Shown: in pieces, positions 43,304-51,948 of the stretch
How the letters are laid out: every line of letters starts with the position of its first letter
How positions within the stretch are numbered: position 1 is the first letter of the stretch
Assembly (NCBI GenBank): GCA_934378145.1
Contig: CAKXXW010000004.1
Span: 34,307-98,306 of the forward strand
Direction: 5' to 3'
Source of the DNA: an uncultured Eubacteriales bacterium
GTDB lineage: Bacteria > Bacillota > Clostridia > Oscillospirales > CAG-272
Length of the DNA stretch: 64,000 nucleotides
The notes under the pieces: generated by a model
What the model saw: only the letters and a program-made list of their open reading frames with translations
Told to the model about the DNA's origin: nothing
The model's database searches: none
Program-made: the position numbers and the translations under genes

Positions 43304-43321
43304 ATTGGAGGTAATTCAGAA

Positions 43322-43747
43322 ATGGCAAAGAAAGTTTTAGGCTATATCAAGCTGCAGCTGCCCGCCGGTAAGGCGACTCCGCAGCCTCCGGTAGGACCCG
43401 CGCTCGGACAGTACGGTGTTGCTATCCCGGTTTTCACAAAGGAATTCAACGAAAGAACAAAGAATGACATCGGTCTTATCATCCCCGTAGTCATCACAGT
43501 TTACGCCGACCGTTCCTTCACCTTCATCACGAAGACTCCTCCGGCAGCCGTTCTTATCAAGAAATATGCCGGAATCGAGACCGCTTCCGCGACCCCGAAC
43601 AAGACAAAGGTCGCAAAGCTGACGAAGGATCAGGTAAGAAAGATCGCCGAAACGAAGATGCCCGACCTTAACGCGGCATCCATCGAAGCGGCAATGAGCA
43701 TGGTCGCCGGAACCGCCCGCAGCATGGGCGTCACCGTCGAGGACTGA
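43322..43747 (+). CDS. rplK: 50S ribosomal protein L11
   Basis: 141 residues with TGGAGGT. Full-length L11: [20 protein letters not shown] at the start, the C-terminal RNA-binding domain with [17 protein letters not shown] and GTARSMGV at the end. Member of the GTPase centre of the ribosome. Confidence 0.98.
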   Translation: MAKKVLGYIKLQLPAGKATPQPPVGPALGQYGVAIPVFTKEFNERTKNDIGLIIPVVITVYADRSFTFITKTPPAAVLIKKYAGIETASATPNKTKVAKLTKDQVRKIAETKMPDLNAASIEAAMSMVAGTARSMGVTVED

Positions 43748-43761
43748 GGAGGTAGCGAGAG

Positions 43762-44454
43762 ATGAAAAAGGGTAAGAATTATCAGGACAGCGCAAAGCTT
43801 CTCGAAAAGGGCAAGCTTTACGATCCCGCAGAAGCACTCGCACTCGTATGCCAGACCTCGAAGGCAAAGTTCGACGAGACCGTTGAGGTCCATGTCCGTC
43901 TCGGTGTCGACTCGCGTCACGCCGATCAGCAGGTAAGAGGCGCCGTCGTCCTTCCCAATGGTACAGGTAAGAAGGTACGCGTCCTCGTCTTCACGAAGGG
44001 CGACAAGGTACAGGCAGCTCTCGACGCGGGCGCGGAATACGCCGGCGGTCCCGAGTACGCCGAGAAGATCCAGAAAGAGAACTGGTTCGACTTCGATGTA
44101 GTTATCGCAAGCCCCGATATGATGCCGGTCATCGGTCGTCTCGGCCGTGTACTCGGTCCTAAGGGACTTATGCCTAACCCGAAGGCGGGTACCGTCACTC
44201 CCGATGTTGCAAGAGCCGTTAAGGAAGCCAAGGAAGGTAAGATCGAATACCGCCTTGACAAGAGCAACATCATCCACTGCCCGATAGGCAAGGCTTCCTT
44301 CGGCGCAGAGAAGCTCACCGAGAACTTCAACACGCTCCTCGGAGCTATCATCAAGGCAAAGCCCGCCGCCGCAAAGGGTCAGTACATCAAGAGTTGCGTT
44401 CTTGCATCCACGATGGGCCCCGGCGTCAAGGTAAATCAGGCTAAGCTCGGCTAA
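43762..44454 (+). CDS. rplA: 50S ribosomal protein L1
   Basis: 230 residues with GAGGAGGT. Typical L1: [15 protein letters not shown] start, the [20 protein letters not shown] block, [20 protein letters not shown] and [19 protein letters not shown]. Last ribosomal gene here; rplJ and rplL do not follow. Confidence 0.98.
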   Translation: MKKGKNYQDSAKLLEKGKLYDPAEALALVCQTSKAKFDETVEVHVRLGVDSRHADQQVRGAVVLPNGTGKKVRVLVFTKGDKVQAALDAGAEYAGGPEYAEKIQKENWFDFDVVIASPDMMPVIGRLGRVLGPKGLMPNPKAGTVTPDVARAVKEAKEGKIEYRLDKSNIIHCPIGKASFGAEKLTENFNTLLGAIIKAKPAAAKGQYIKSCVLASTMGPGVKVNQAKLG

Positions 44455-44462
44455 GAATAAAA

Positions 44463-44517
44463 ACACCTCGGGGGCTGACCGTAAGGGTCATGCTCCCGAG
44501 AGCTGTTTCAGAGGTGT
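44463..44517 (+). promoter_or_regulatory. Structured leader that can pair with the ribosome site of the DUF308 gene
   Basis: ACACCTC (44463-44469) is complementary to GAGGTGT (44511-44517), which is the ribosome site four bases before ATG 44521. Inside, CTCGGG pairs with CCCGAG and TGACC with GGTCA. The fold either masks translation start or acts as an incomplete terminator after rplA. Confidence 0.55.
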
Positions 44518-44520
44518 ATT

Positions 44521-45000
44521 ATGGCAAACAACAAACTCAAATCCTTTAAGGATGCTACATTTCTCACATCCCTTGTTTATATCGTCGTCGGTCTGCTTCT
44601 CGCAATTTTTAAGGGAAGCATAATAAGCTGGATGATGACCGCCGCCGGAGTGCTTCTCATAGTCTTCGGTGTCATCGGTATCGTCAAGGGCAATACCGTC
44701 TACGGAGTCATCGGACTTGTCGTCGGCATACTTATCATCGTGTGCGGTTGGGCTATCGTTGATATTGCGATAACCGTTCTCGGAGTTCTTGTCGCCGTTA
44801 AGGGCTTTGTCGACCTTGTCGAGGCGCTCAGGGTGAAGAAACATAACACTCTTCCGATAATTTACGCGGTGCTGACCATTGTGGCGGGCATTCTGCTTGC
44901 AGTCTCAAAGTGGCTGCTGCTCGATTGGTTCTTCGTAATCGTCGGTGTACTGCTTGTTGTCGACGGCGTATTCGGACTTCTCGGAAAGAAGATATTCTGA
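44521..45000 (+). CDS. DUF308 (HdeD-like) membrane protein
   Basis: 159 residues with six hydrophobic segments in the paired pattern of DUF308 (LVYIVVGLLLAIF, MMTAAGVLLIVFGVIGIV, VIGLVVGILIIVCGWAIVDI, IIYAVLTIVAGILLAV, WFFVIVGVLLVVDGVFGLLG). E. coli HdeD is linked to acid resistance; here the function is unknown. Starts 66 bases after rplA. Confidence 0.8.
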   Translation: MANNKLKSFKDATFLTSLVYIVVGLLLAIFKGSIISWMMTAAGVLLIVFGVIGIVKGNTVYGVIGLVVGILIIVCGWAIVDIAITVLGVLVAVKGFVDLVEALRVKKHNTLPIIYAVLTIVAGILLAVSKWLLLDWFFVIVGVLLVVDGVFGLLGKKIF

Positions 45001-45010
45001 CATAAAAAAT

Positions 45011-45042
45011 AAGGGGCTGAATGATTCAGCCTCTTGTTTTTT
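45011..45042. terminator. Convergent terminator between DUF308 and DtxR genes
   Basis: AAGGGGCTGAAT and ATTCAGCCTCTT arms with TTTTTTT on one side and an A-rich run on the other. It overlaps the last codons of the reverse gene. Confidence 0.85.
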
Positions 45043-45403
45043 TGTTTGCGAAATGCTCTTTTACCCGTTCAAAGGTTTCGTCGCTTATCACATGCTCTAT
45101 GCGGCAGGCATCCTCTGCGGCTACATCGTCGCTGACCCCGAATTCCTTCAGCATAACAGTCAGGACCCGATGGCGCTCAAGGATCTTTGATGCCACGGTA
45201 TATCCCGCATCCGTGAGAGTTATCATACCGAACGGGTCAACAAGTATGAAGCCACCCTCGCGAAGATTGCCCACAGCGCGGCTGACGCTCGGCTTTGAAT
45301 ATCCCGAATAGCGAGCGATGTCTATCGACCTTACGCTGCCGAGCTTCTCGGACAGGACGAGTATATTTTCAAGGTACATTTCGGTCGATTCGGTCTGCTT
45401 CAT
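45026..45403 (-). CDS. DtxR/MntR-family metal-dependent repressor
   Basis: 125 residues, GGAGGTGAT before ATG 45403. N-terminal winged helix (MYLENILVLSEKLGSVRSID, then SGYSKPSVSRAVGNLREGGF) and the metal-binding/dimer domain (HRVLTVMLKEFGVSDDVAAE, then DACRIEHVISDETFERVKEH) with the usual Glu, Cys, His residues. There is no SH3-like third domain, as in MntR. Likely controls iron or manganese uptake genes elsewhere. Confidence 0.9.
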   Translation of the reverse strand: MKQTESTEMYLENILVLSEKLGSVRSIDIARYSGYSKPSVSRAVGNLREGGFILVDPFGMITLTDAGYTVASKILERHRVLTVMLKEFGVSDDVAAEDACRIEHVISDETFERVKEHFANKKTRG

Positions 45404-45438
45404 AAAGTATCACCTCCGTTTTTCTATAAACTTTATTC

Positions 45439-45467
45439 AGTATAGCACATTCCCGTCAATAAATCAA
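45439..45467 (-). promoter_or_regulatory. Promoter for the DtxR-type gene
   Basis: Reverse strand TTGATT, 17 bases, TATACT. Confidence 0.65.
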
Positions 45468-45488
45468 GTGCAGCAGGATACTTTTCTC

Positions 45489-45517
45489 TTGCAAAAGAGC
45501 CTTCCGTGTGGTAAAAT
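45489..45517 (+). promoter_or_regulatory. Promoter for the ACT-PFL-kinase operon
   Basis: TTGCAA, 17 bases, TAAAAT with TGG extension. Confidence 0.6.
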
Positions 45518-45556
45518 ACAGAGGATGGATCTTTTCTTTTTTTTACGGAGGTATAA

Positions 45557-45826
45557 ATGAAGGCTGTAATTACTGTCACCGGACGCGACAGCGTCGGAAT
45601 AATCGCCGGAGTGAGCGCGCTCTGCGCCTCGGCGGAGGCAAATATCGTCGACATAACTCAGAGCGTGAGCAGCGGATATTTTGCTATGATAATGATCGTC
45701 GGGATCGACTCGCTGAATACGGGCTTTTCCGACTTTTCGGACAGGCTCACGGAATACGGCAAGGCTAACGGGCTTGTGGTCACCGCCGTCCACGAGGACA
45801 TTTTCAACACCATGCATCATGTGTGA
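45557..45826 (+). CDS. ACT-domain protein, UPF0237 family
   Basis: 89 residues with ACGGAGGT. Whole protein is one pair of ACT folds: MKAVITVTGRDSVGIIAGVS, ANIVDITQSVSSGYFAMIMI. Almost always encoded next to a PFL (UPF0210) gene, as here. Probably senses an amino acid; function unknown. Confidence 0.92.
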   Translation: MKAVITVTGRDSVGIIAGVSALCASAEANIVDITQSVSSGYFAMIMIVGIDSLNTGFSDFSDRLTEYGKANGLVVTAVHEDIFNTMHHV

Positions 45827-45841
45827 GGGGCTGCCGGAACT

Positions 45842-47200
45842 ATGATAAATACTGCTGATATTTTTGAAACGATCGCAATGATACGCGAGGAGAACCTCGA
45901 TATCAGAACGGTCACGATGGGCATTTCTCTTTTTGACTGCGTGAGCGACGACGAAAAGCGCCTCTGCGATAAGGTCTACGACAAGATCACACGATACGCC
46001 GAAAAGCTCGTTGCGACCGGCGAGGCGATCTCGAAGGATTACGGTATCCCGATAGTGAACAAGAGAGTTTCGGTCACGCCCGTATCGCTCATCGGAGGAT
46101 GCCTTGACGAGGAGGGCTTTGTAAGGCTCGCAAAGACGCTTGACAGAGCCGCGGAGAATGTCGGGGTGAACTTCATCGGGGGCTATTCGGCGCTCGTACA
46201 TAAGGGCATGACGGCGGCGGAGAGGAGCCTTATCCTCTCGATCCCGCAGGCACTCACCGAGACAGACCTTGTCTGCTCGTCGGTCAATGTGGCGACGACA
46301 AAGGCGGGGATAAATATGGACGCCGTGCGGATGATGGGCGGCGTCATAAAGTGCGCGGCGTACCTGACGCGCGATAATGCTTCGCTTGCCTGCGCAAAGC
46401 TCGTGGTCTTCGCGAATGTGCCGGAGGACAACCCCTTTATGGCGGGAGCCTTCTGCGGCGTAGGAGAACCCGACTGCGCGATAAATGTCGGAGTTTCGGG
46501 CCCCGGGGCTGTCGCCTCTGCGATAAAGCGCGCGGGGGATTGCGACCTTTCCGAACTTGCCGAGGTCATAAAGAAGACTGCGTTCAAGATAACAAGGGTC
46601 GGTCAGCTCGTCGCGACCGAGGCGGCAAAGAGGCTCGGCGTACCCTTCGGGATAGTTGACCTGTCGCTCGCACCGACACCCGCGATAGGCGATTCTGTGG
46701 CGAGAATACTTGAAAATATGGGAGTCGGAGTCTGCGGAGGCTACGGAACGACCGCTGCGCTTGCTATGCTCAACGACGCCGTGAAGAAGGGCGGAGTCAT
46801 GGCTTCGGGTCATGTCGGAGGGCTTTCGGGAGCTTTCATTCCGGTATCGGAGGACGAGGGGATGATCGCTGCGGCGACTTCGGGCGTGCTTACCCTCGAA
46901 AAGCTCGAGGCAATGACGGCGGTATGCTCGGTCGGCCTTGATATGATAGTCATTCCGGGGGACACCGATGAGAATGTCATATGCGGAATGATAGCCGACG
47001 AGATCTCGATCGGTGTCGCAAACACGAAGACGACGGCGGTGAGGGTCATTCCGGCTTACGGAAAGAAGGTCGGCGATACGGTGAGCTTCGGAGGACTTCT
47101 CGGGAGCGCGCCCGTCATGCCGGTTTGCGGAGTCTCGCCCGAGAGATTCATCTCGCGCGGCGGAAGGATCCCCGCACCGATACATTCGCTGAAGAACTGA
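45842..47200 (+). CDS. PFL family protein (UPF0210, DUF711)
   Basis: 452 residues, 15 bases after the ACT gene. Typical start [20 protein letters not shown], the TMGISLFDC motif, and [31 protein letters not shown] and [19 protein letters not shown]. Distantly like glycyl-radical enzymes by fold, but no glycyl-radical motif is visible near the C-terminus. Conserved, uncharacterised partner of the ACT protein. Confidence 0.92.
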   Translation: MINTADIFETIAMIREENLDIRTVTMGISLFDCVSDDEKRLCDKVYDKITRYAEKLVATGEAISKDYGIPIVNKRVSVTPVSLIGGCLDEEGFVRLAKTLDRAAENVGVNFIGGYSALVHKGMTAAERSLILSIPQALTETDLVCSSVNVATTKAGINMDAVRMMGGVIKCAAYLTRDNASLACAKLVVFANVPEDNPFMAGAFCGVGEPDCAINVGVSGPGAVASAIKRAGDCDLSELAEVIKKTAFKITRVGQLVATEAAKRLGVPFGIVDLSLAPTPAIGDSVARILENMGVGVCGGYGTTAALAMLNDAVKKGGVMASGHVGGLSGAFIPVSEDEGMIAAATSGVLTLEKLEAMTAVCSVGLDMIVIPGDTDENVICGMIADEISIGVANTKTTAVRVIPAYGKKVGDTVSFGGLLGSAPVMPVCGVSPERFISRGGRIPAPIHSLKN

Positions 47201-47201
47201 T

Positions 47202-48077
47202 ATGAGGTACTTTGTTGCGATAGACGGCGGGGGAACGAAGACGCACGGGATCCTTGCCGATGAAAACGGAAAAATACTCTCGGAGCTTTCGGTCGGGGCT
47301 ACAAATCCGAACGATACAGGTGTCGAGGCGTCGGTGCTGAGGCTCTCGGGGCTTGTCAACGAGCTTACGAAGGGGATCACTCCCTCGGTCATCTGCGCGG
47401 GCGTCGCCGGAGCCGGAAACCGCAGGGAAGCGCTTGAGGAAGGGCTTTCCTCGGCTTTTCCCGCGAGCCGTGTGAAGATAGTCACCGATGTGGATCTGAC
47501 GCTTGCCGCCGAGCTGCCCGAGGGCGACGGCTGCTGCCTTATCTGCGGCACCGGATGTGTCTGCTTTGCGCGAAAATCGGGCAGGCTTCACCGCATCGGA
47601 GGCTGGGGCTGGCTGATCGACGGCGGAGGCTCGGGCTACAATATCGGGCGCGACGGGCTGGAGGCGGTCTTTGCCGCCCTCGACGGAAGAAGGACCGATA
47701 CGAGGATAGCCGATTTCATCTACGAAAAGCTCGGCAAGCCGGTCACGGAGGCGCTTACCGATATTTACGACGGTGGGAAGCCGTACATAGCCTCCTTTGC
47801 GCCCTGCGTTATTGCCGCAGATCTTGACGGCGACATGGCGGCGGGTGAGATCATCGGGCGGAATATGGGATGCCTTGCCGAATATCTGAATGCGGCATCG
47901 TATCTTTTCTGCGAAGGCGAATTCGAGGTCGTACTTGCGGGCGGGATACTTACGAACAATCCGTCCTGCGTGGAGATGCTTGAAAATATCTGCCGCGAGG
48001 AGGCGCTGCCGGTGAGTTTCAGACTCGCCGCAAAGGACCCCGTCCTCGGCGCGCTTGAGATAGCGAAGCGGGAATAA
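47202..48077 (+). CDS. BadF/BadG-type ATPase, probable N-acetylglucosamine or related sugar kinase
   Basis: 291 residues, one base after the PFL stop. Actin-like ATPase fold: phosphate-1 motif VAIDGGGTKTHGIL, GATNPNDTG, CAGVAGAGN, the phosphate-2 motif LICGTGCVCFA, and LAGGILTNN near the end; GGWGWLIDGGGSGYNIGRDG is characteristic of GlcNAc kinase relatives. It could phosphorylate amino sugars released from cell wall, which would fit the NamZ-like gene at 28270. Length normal. Confidence 0.88.
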   Translation: MRYFVAIDGGGTKTHGILADENGKILSELSVGATNPNDTGVEASVLRLSGLVNELTKGITPSVICAGVAGAGNRREALEEGLSSAFPASRVKIVTDVDLTLAAELPEGDGCCLICGTGCVCFARKSGRLHRIGGWGWLIDGGGSGYNIGRDGLEAVFAALDGRRTDTRIADFIYEKLGKPVTEALTDIYDGGKPYIASFAPCVIAADLDGDMAAGEIIGRNMGCLAEYLNAASYLFCEGEFEVVLAGGILTNNPSCVEMLENICREEALPVSFRLAAKDPVLGALEIAKRE

Positions 48078-48083
48078 AGCGAC

Positions 48084-48117
48084 AAAACCTGCCTTTTTCG
48101 GGCGGGTTTTGCCTTTT
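48084..48117 (+). terminator. Terminator after the sugar kinase
   Basis: AAAACCTGCC, T-rich loop, GGGCGGGTTTT with one mismatch, then GCCTTTTT. Confidence 0.65.
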
Positions 48118-48193
48118 TCGGAAGATTTTTTCGCGGGAGGAAGGTTTTTTCGGCTTTTTTCTTCTCCGACACGAAAATAATTGCAAATTCCAT

Positions 48194-48222
48194 TTGAAAT
48201 TTTGCCTATTATGTGTTATAAT
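48194..48222 (+). promoter_or_regulatory. Promoter for cdaA
   Basis: TTGAAA, 17 bases, TATAAT with TGT extension. Confidence 0.85.
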
Positions 48223-48307
48223 AAAATAACTGTAAAAGTAGGATGGGGGGCTTTATACGAATATAGGAGAATACTTCAAAGCTATACCCGGGTTTTTCAC
48301 ATCCTTT

Positions 48308-49147
48308 GTGATAGAACCTTTGTCACAGATAGGCATAATTGATGTTATCGACATACTTATACTTGCGCTCGTGCTGTTCGGGGTCTACCGCTTTATAAGA
48401 AACCGGCGTGCGGGTCAGCTTGCCCTCGGACTGCTTCTGACAGTCCTTGTTCTCGTTCTCAGCACCGCGCTGAATATGAAGGCGATAGGCTTCGTGCTTC
48501 AGAATTTCTATCAGGTCGGTATCATTGCCGTTCTGATAGTCTTTCAGCCCGAGCTTCGCGCGGCTCTTGAAAAGGTCGGAAACAACCCCCTCATCTCAAG
48601 GATCAAGGATATAACGACGGGCGAGCGCCGCAAATATATGAGCGACCTCAGCCGCGATGTCGACAGCATATGCAGCGCGGTTTTCGATATGTCGCGCGCA
48701 AAAGTCGGCGCACTTATCGTTATAGAGAGAAAGACGAAGCTCGGCGACTATATCGACACGGGTGTGACGATAAACGCGCAGATCTCCGCCGAACTGCTCA
48801 AGAACATATTCTTCAAGAATGCTCCGCTTCACGACGGCGCGGTCATAATAAGAGATATGAGGGTCTACGCCGCCGGATGCTTTCTCCGCATTTCCGAGCA
48901 GGAGGGGCTTGACAACGATCTCGGCACCCGTCACCGCGCCGCGCTCGGAGTGAGCGAAGTCAGCGATGCTCCCGTTATCGTCGTATCGGAGGAGACGGGA
49001 ACTGTCTCCCTTGCCCTTGACGGCAAGATAACCCGCGGATATGACCGTGAGACGCTGAGGAAGACGCTTTTCAACCTTATGGTCCCGACTGTCGGAAAGA
49101 CTCAGAGGCATGATAAAGATGAGAAGGAGGAAAAGCGCGATGAATAA
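48308..49147 (+). CDS. cdaA: Diadenylate cyclase CdaA (c-di-AMP synthase)
   Basis: 279 residues from GTG 48308. Three N-terminal membrane spans (about 12-27, 37-55, 62-78) then the DisA_N cyclase domain with PLHDGAVII near 173-181 and GTRHRAALG near 205-213, both needed to make c-di-AMP from two ATP. GTG 48308 has no ribosome site. The frame stays open upstream to 48242 and reads NIGEYFKAIPGFFTSFVIEP, which resembles the real N-terminus of related CdaA proteins, but contains no ATG, GTG or TTG; GGATGGGGGG lies at 48241-48250. The true start may therefore be a rare codon (ATA 48263) or a mutated ATG. Confidence 0.95.
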   Translation: MIEPLSQIGIIDVIDILILALVLFGVYRFIRNRRAGQLALGLLLTVLVLVLSTALNMKAIGFVLQNFYQVGIIAVLIVFQPELRAALEKVGNNPLISRIKDITTGERRKYMSDLSRDVDSICSAVFDMSRAKVGALIVIERKTKLGDYIDTGVTINAQISAELLKNIFFKNAPLHDGAVIIRDMRVYAAGCFLRISEQEGLDNDLGTRHRAALGVSEVSDAPVIVVSEETGTVSLALDGKITRGYDRETLRKTLFNLMVPTVGKTQRHDKDEKEEKRDE

Positions 49148-50261
49148 AAAGAATACCGGCACCGAACCCGCAATGAAAAAGGGCGGTCTTGCCGATGCGA
49201 CTCCCACCGAAAAGAAGAAGGGCTTTTCCCTCAGCGGTGTTGATATAGTTGCGCTCGCGCTCTGCCTTCTCGCCGCAGTTGTTATCTGGCTCTACGCGAC
49301 GAATGTTACTCAGACGCTCGTCGAAAAGGATATATATGTCACGGTCAACGCGAACCGCGAGATAGAATCGAAGGGCTACAACATCATCTACGGCGATGCA
49401 AAGCTCGACTATTCACAGATAATCGTCAAGCTGACGGTCACGGGCACGCAGGCGGCTCTTGCAAAATACGAGGACAGCCAATACACGGTAAGGCTCGATA
49501 CCGACAGCATCGACGGGGCGGATGACTATGCATTCAGGTTCAGGTGCGACCTTCCCGGCAGCGATGTCTCGGTGAAGTCGATCTCGCCGACCTATGTCTC
49601 GACCCCCACGGTACATATCGACAGGATAGTTACAAAAGAGGTCGAGCTGAAATGCGAGTACGAGGGCGGCGTACCTTCCGGGCTTCGCATAGGTGAGATA
49701 ACCGCGAAGGACAAGGACGGCAATGCGATAAGCAAGGTCACGGTAAAGGGTCCCGAGCAGGTCATAAACACCGTCGAAAGTGTCGCGGCTCAGGTAAAAC
49801 TCAACGGCTATCAGGTGAGCTTTGAGACAAAGTGCAAGACCTTCGAGCTTGTGACCTCCGACGGGGAAAAGAAGGACGCCGCGGGTCAGTATGTGAGCAT
49901 CGAGCCGTCAGAGGTCAATATCTACATTCAGATACTCTGCTCCGACCGCCAGATCCCGCTCCTTATCAGATATTCCGGCGGAGCGACGGGAGTCAAATAT
50001 TCTGTCCATGCGACCTTTGCCGACGACGGCACGGATGCTATGATAATGCTCAGCGGAGACACGGCGCTCTTTACCGAAAATCAGTCGATAGCCTACGACC
50101 TCGGCAACATCAGCGAGGTCGCCGATCACATAGAGCTGACCGTCGGCGATCTTACGATACCCGACGGCCTGACGCTCGTCACTCCGAAGGACAGGAAGAT
50201 AATAATTACAGTCACCCGCGAGAGCGGAGATAATCCGACCGAGCAGGAAAAAAGTAAATGA
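49140..50261 (+). CDS. cdaR: YbbR-domain protein, CdaA regulator CdaR
   Basis: 373 residues from ATG 49140, which overlaps the cdaA stop by eight bases and has AAGGAGG upstream. One membrane span (VDIVALALCLLAAVVIWLYA, about 35-54), then repeated YbbR domains on the outer face (VNANREIESKGYNIIYGDAK, VTVKGPEQVINTVESVAAQV and two more). In other Firmicutes CdaR binds and tunes CdaA. Gene order cdaA-cdaR is standard; glmM, the usual third gene, is replaced by an oxidoreductase. Confidence 0.92.
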   Translation: MNKKNTGTEPAMKKGGLADATPTEKKKGFSLSGVDIVALALCLLAAVVIWLYATNVTQTLVEKDIYVTVNANREIESKGYNIIYGDAKLDYSQIIVKLTVTGTQAALAKYEDSQYTVRLDTDSIDGADDYAFRFRCDLPGSDVSVKSISPTYVSTPTVHIDRIVTKEVELKCEYEGGVPSGLRIGEITAKDKDGNAISKVTVKGPEQVINTVESVAAQVKLNGYQVSFETKCKTFELVTSDGEKKDAAGQYVSIEPSEVNIYIQILCSDRQIPLLIRYSGGATGVKYSVHATFADDGTDAMIMLSGDTALFTENQSIAYDLGNISEVADHIELTVGDLTIPDGLTLVTPKDRKIIITVTRESGDNPTEQEKSK

Positions 50262-51859
50262 AGCTGCTGATAAACGGAATAAGCCTGCCCTATACCGCCG
50301 CGGACGGTGAATTCATCACCGAGGCGAAAAAAAGGCTCGGACGCGTTACGGACGCGTCCGCCTTTGACTTACGGATATATAAGAAGGCGGTCGATGCCAG
50401 AAGGCGCGGCGATATCCGTTTCGTATGCTCGGTACTTGCCGAGGGTGCGGACGGTATCCTTTCGCCCGATGCCGCTGCCCACGCGGGATTCGGCAGGGTG
50501 GCGGAAGCCGGCCCCGATCTCAGGCCGGGGAAGGAATTCCTTCGCGGTCGGCCCCTCGTTGTCGGGAGCGGCCCTGCCGGAATGTTCTGCGCACTGACTC
50601 TTGCCGAGGCGGGGTATGCTCCGATCCTTATCGAACGGGGCGGCAGTACAGCCGAACGGGCGGCGGCATATGCGAGCTTCTGCTCGGGAGGGGCGCTTGA
50701 CACCGAAACGAATATCCAATACGGCGCGGGAGGTGCCGGTACCTTCTCGGACGGCAAGCTGACGACGCGGATAAACGACCCGCTCTGCGGCTTTGTGCTT
50801 CGGAAGTTTTACGAAGCCGGCGCGCCCGAAAGCGTTTTGACGCGGGCAAAGCCTCACATAGGCACCGATGTTCTGCGCGGCGTGGTCGACAGGATGCTTG
50901 ATACGATCTGCGAAAAGGGCGGGCGCGTGATGCTCGGATGCCGGCTCGATTCGCTTGAGGAAAAGGCTGACGGAAGTCTTATCGCGCATACCTCGCGCGG
51001 GGACATAGCCTGCGGCTGTTGCGTGATCGCGACGGGACACAGCGCAAATGATACGAGAACTTCACTGATCGGGAGCGGCTTTGTATTTGAGCCGAAGCCC
51101 TTCTCGGTCGGAGTAAGGATAGAACATCTCAGAAAAGACATAGACGAAGCGCTTTACGGCGACCTTGCGGGAGATCCGAGGCTCGGCGCGGCGGAATATA
51201 ACCTTTCGGACACTTCGGGACGCGGAGTTTACACCTTCTGTATGTGTCCGGGCGGCGAGATAGTCGCCGCGGCGACCGAGAGGGACGGACTTGTCGTGAA
51301 CGGCATGAGCCGATCGGGGCGCGACGGGGTGAATTCAAATTCGGCTGTCGCGGTGAGCGTCGGGCGTGAGGACTTCGGAAACACCGTCGAAGGGGCGGTG
51401 GACTTTATCAGAAGGATAGAAAAGGCGGCATTTACAGCCGGAGGCGGCGATTTTTGCGCTCCGGTCGAGACTGTCGGCGATTTCCTTGCCGGAAAAGCAG
51501 TCCATTCGCCGACGCGCGTTATGCCGACCTATATGGGGGGCGGAAGATATCGGGTCGCCGAGCTTTCAACTCTTTTCCCGGGATTTATAACCGAGGAGCT
51601 GAGGCGGGGACTTCGTACCTTCGGCAGAAGAATAAAGGGCTTTGATGCGCCCGATGCGATACTCACGGGAGCCGAGACGAGGACTTCGTCGCCGGTCAGG
51701 ATGCCGAGGGACAGCGAGAGCCTTCTGGCATTGGGACACAGCCTTGTCTACCCCTGCGGGGAGGGCGCCGGATACGCGGGAGGCATCACGAGTGCGGCTG
51801 TCGACGGGGTGAAGGTAGCCTCGAAGATCGTCGGAAGGTTTGTACCTATTGATAACTGA
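50258..51859 (+). CDS. FAD-dependent oxidoreductase (COG2509 family)
   Basis: 533 residues, ATGA overlap with cdaR. An N-terminal domain of about 100 residues (LRIYKKAVDARRRGDIRFV) precedes the FAD-binding Rossmann motif VVGSGPAGMFCALTLAEAG near 101-119. Further motifs are YGAGGAGTFSDGKL, VIATGHSAND and PCGEGAGYAGGITSAAVDG at the C-terminus. Family members are conserved in Firmicutes without known substrate. Confidence 0.88.
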   Translation: MKLLINGISLPYTAADGEFITEAKKRLGRVTDASAFDLRIYKKAVDARRRGDIRFVCSVLAEGADGILSPDAAAHAGFGRVAEAGPDLRPGKEFLRGRPLVVGSGPAGMFCALTLAEAGYAPILIERGGSTAERAAAYASFCSGGALDTETNIQYGAGGAGTFSDGKLTTRINDPLCGFVLRKFYEAGAPESVLTRAKPHIGTDVLRGVVDRMLDTICEKGGRVMLGCRLDSLEEKADGSLIAHTSRGDIACGCCVIATGHSANDTRTSLIGSGFVFEPKPFSVGVRIEHLRKDIDEALYGDLAGDPRLGAAEYNLSDTSGRGVYTFCMCPGGEIVAAATERDGLVVNGMSRSGRDGVNSNSAVAVSVGREDFGNTVEGAVDFIRRIEKAAFTAGGGDFCAPVETVGDFLAGKAVHSPTRVMPTYMGGGRYRVAELSTLFPGFITEELRRGLRTFGRRIKGFDAPDAILTGAETRTSSPVRMPRDSESLLALGHSLVYPCGEGAGYAGGITSAAVDGVKVASKIVGRFVPIDN

Positions 51860-51948
51860 AAGAAATTTATAAGCGTATATAAACAGAGAAATGAAGAAGA
51901 ACAGGCATTCTGCAGGCAGACGGTGCATAGTGTCGGATGGGAGAGAAA

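Noticed and set aside
44455..44520. Known riboswitch or L10 leader after rplA
   Set aside because: I could not match any conserved core I know; only the pairing with the ribosome site is supported.
45464..47551. 695-codon reverse-strand frame across the ACT, PFL and kinase genes
   Set aside because: It spans three well-supported forward genes, is rich in Arg and His, and has no family resemblance.
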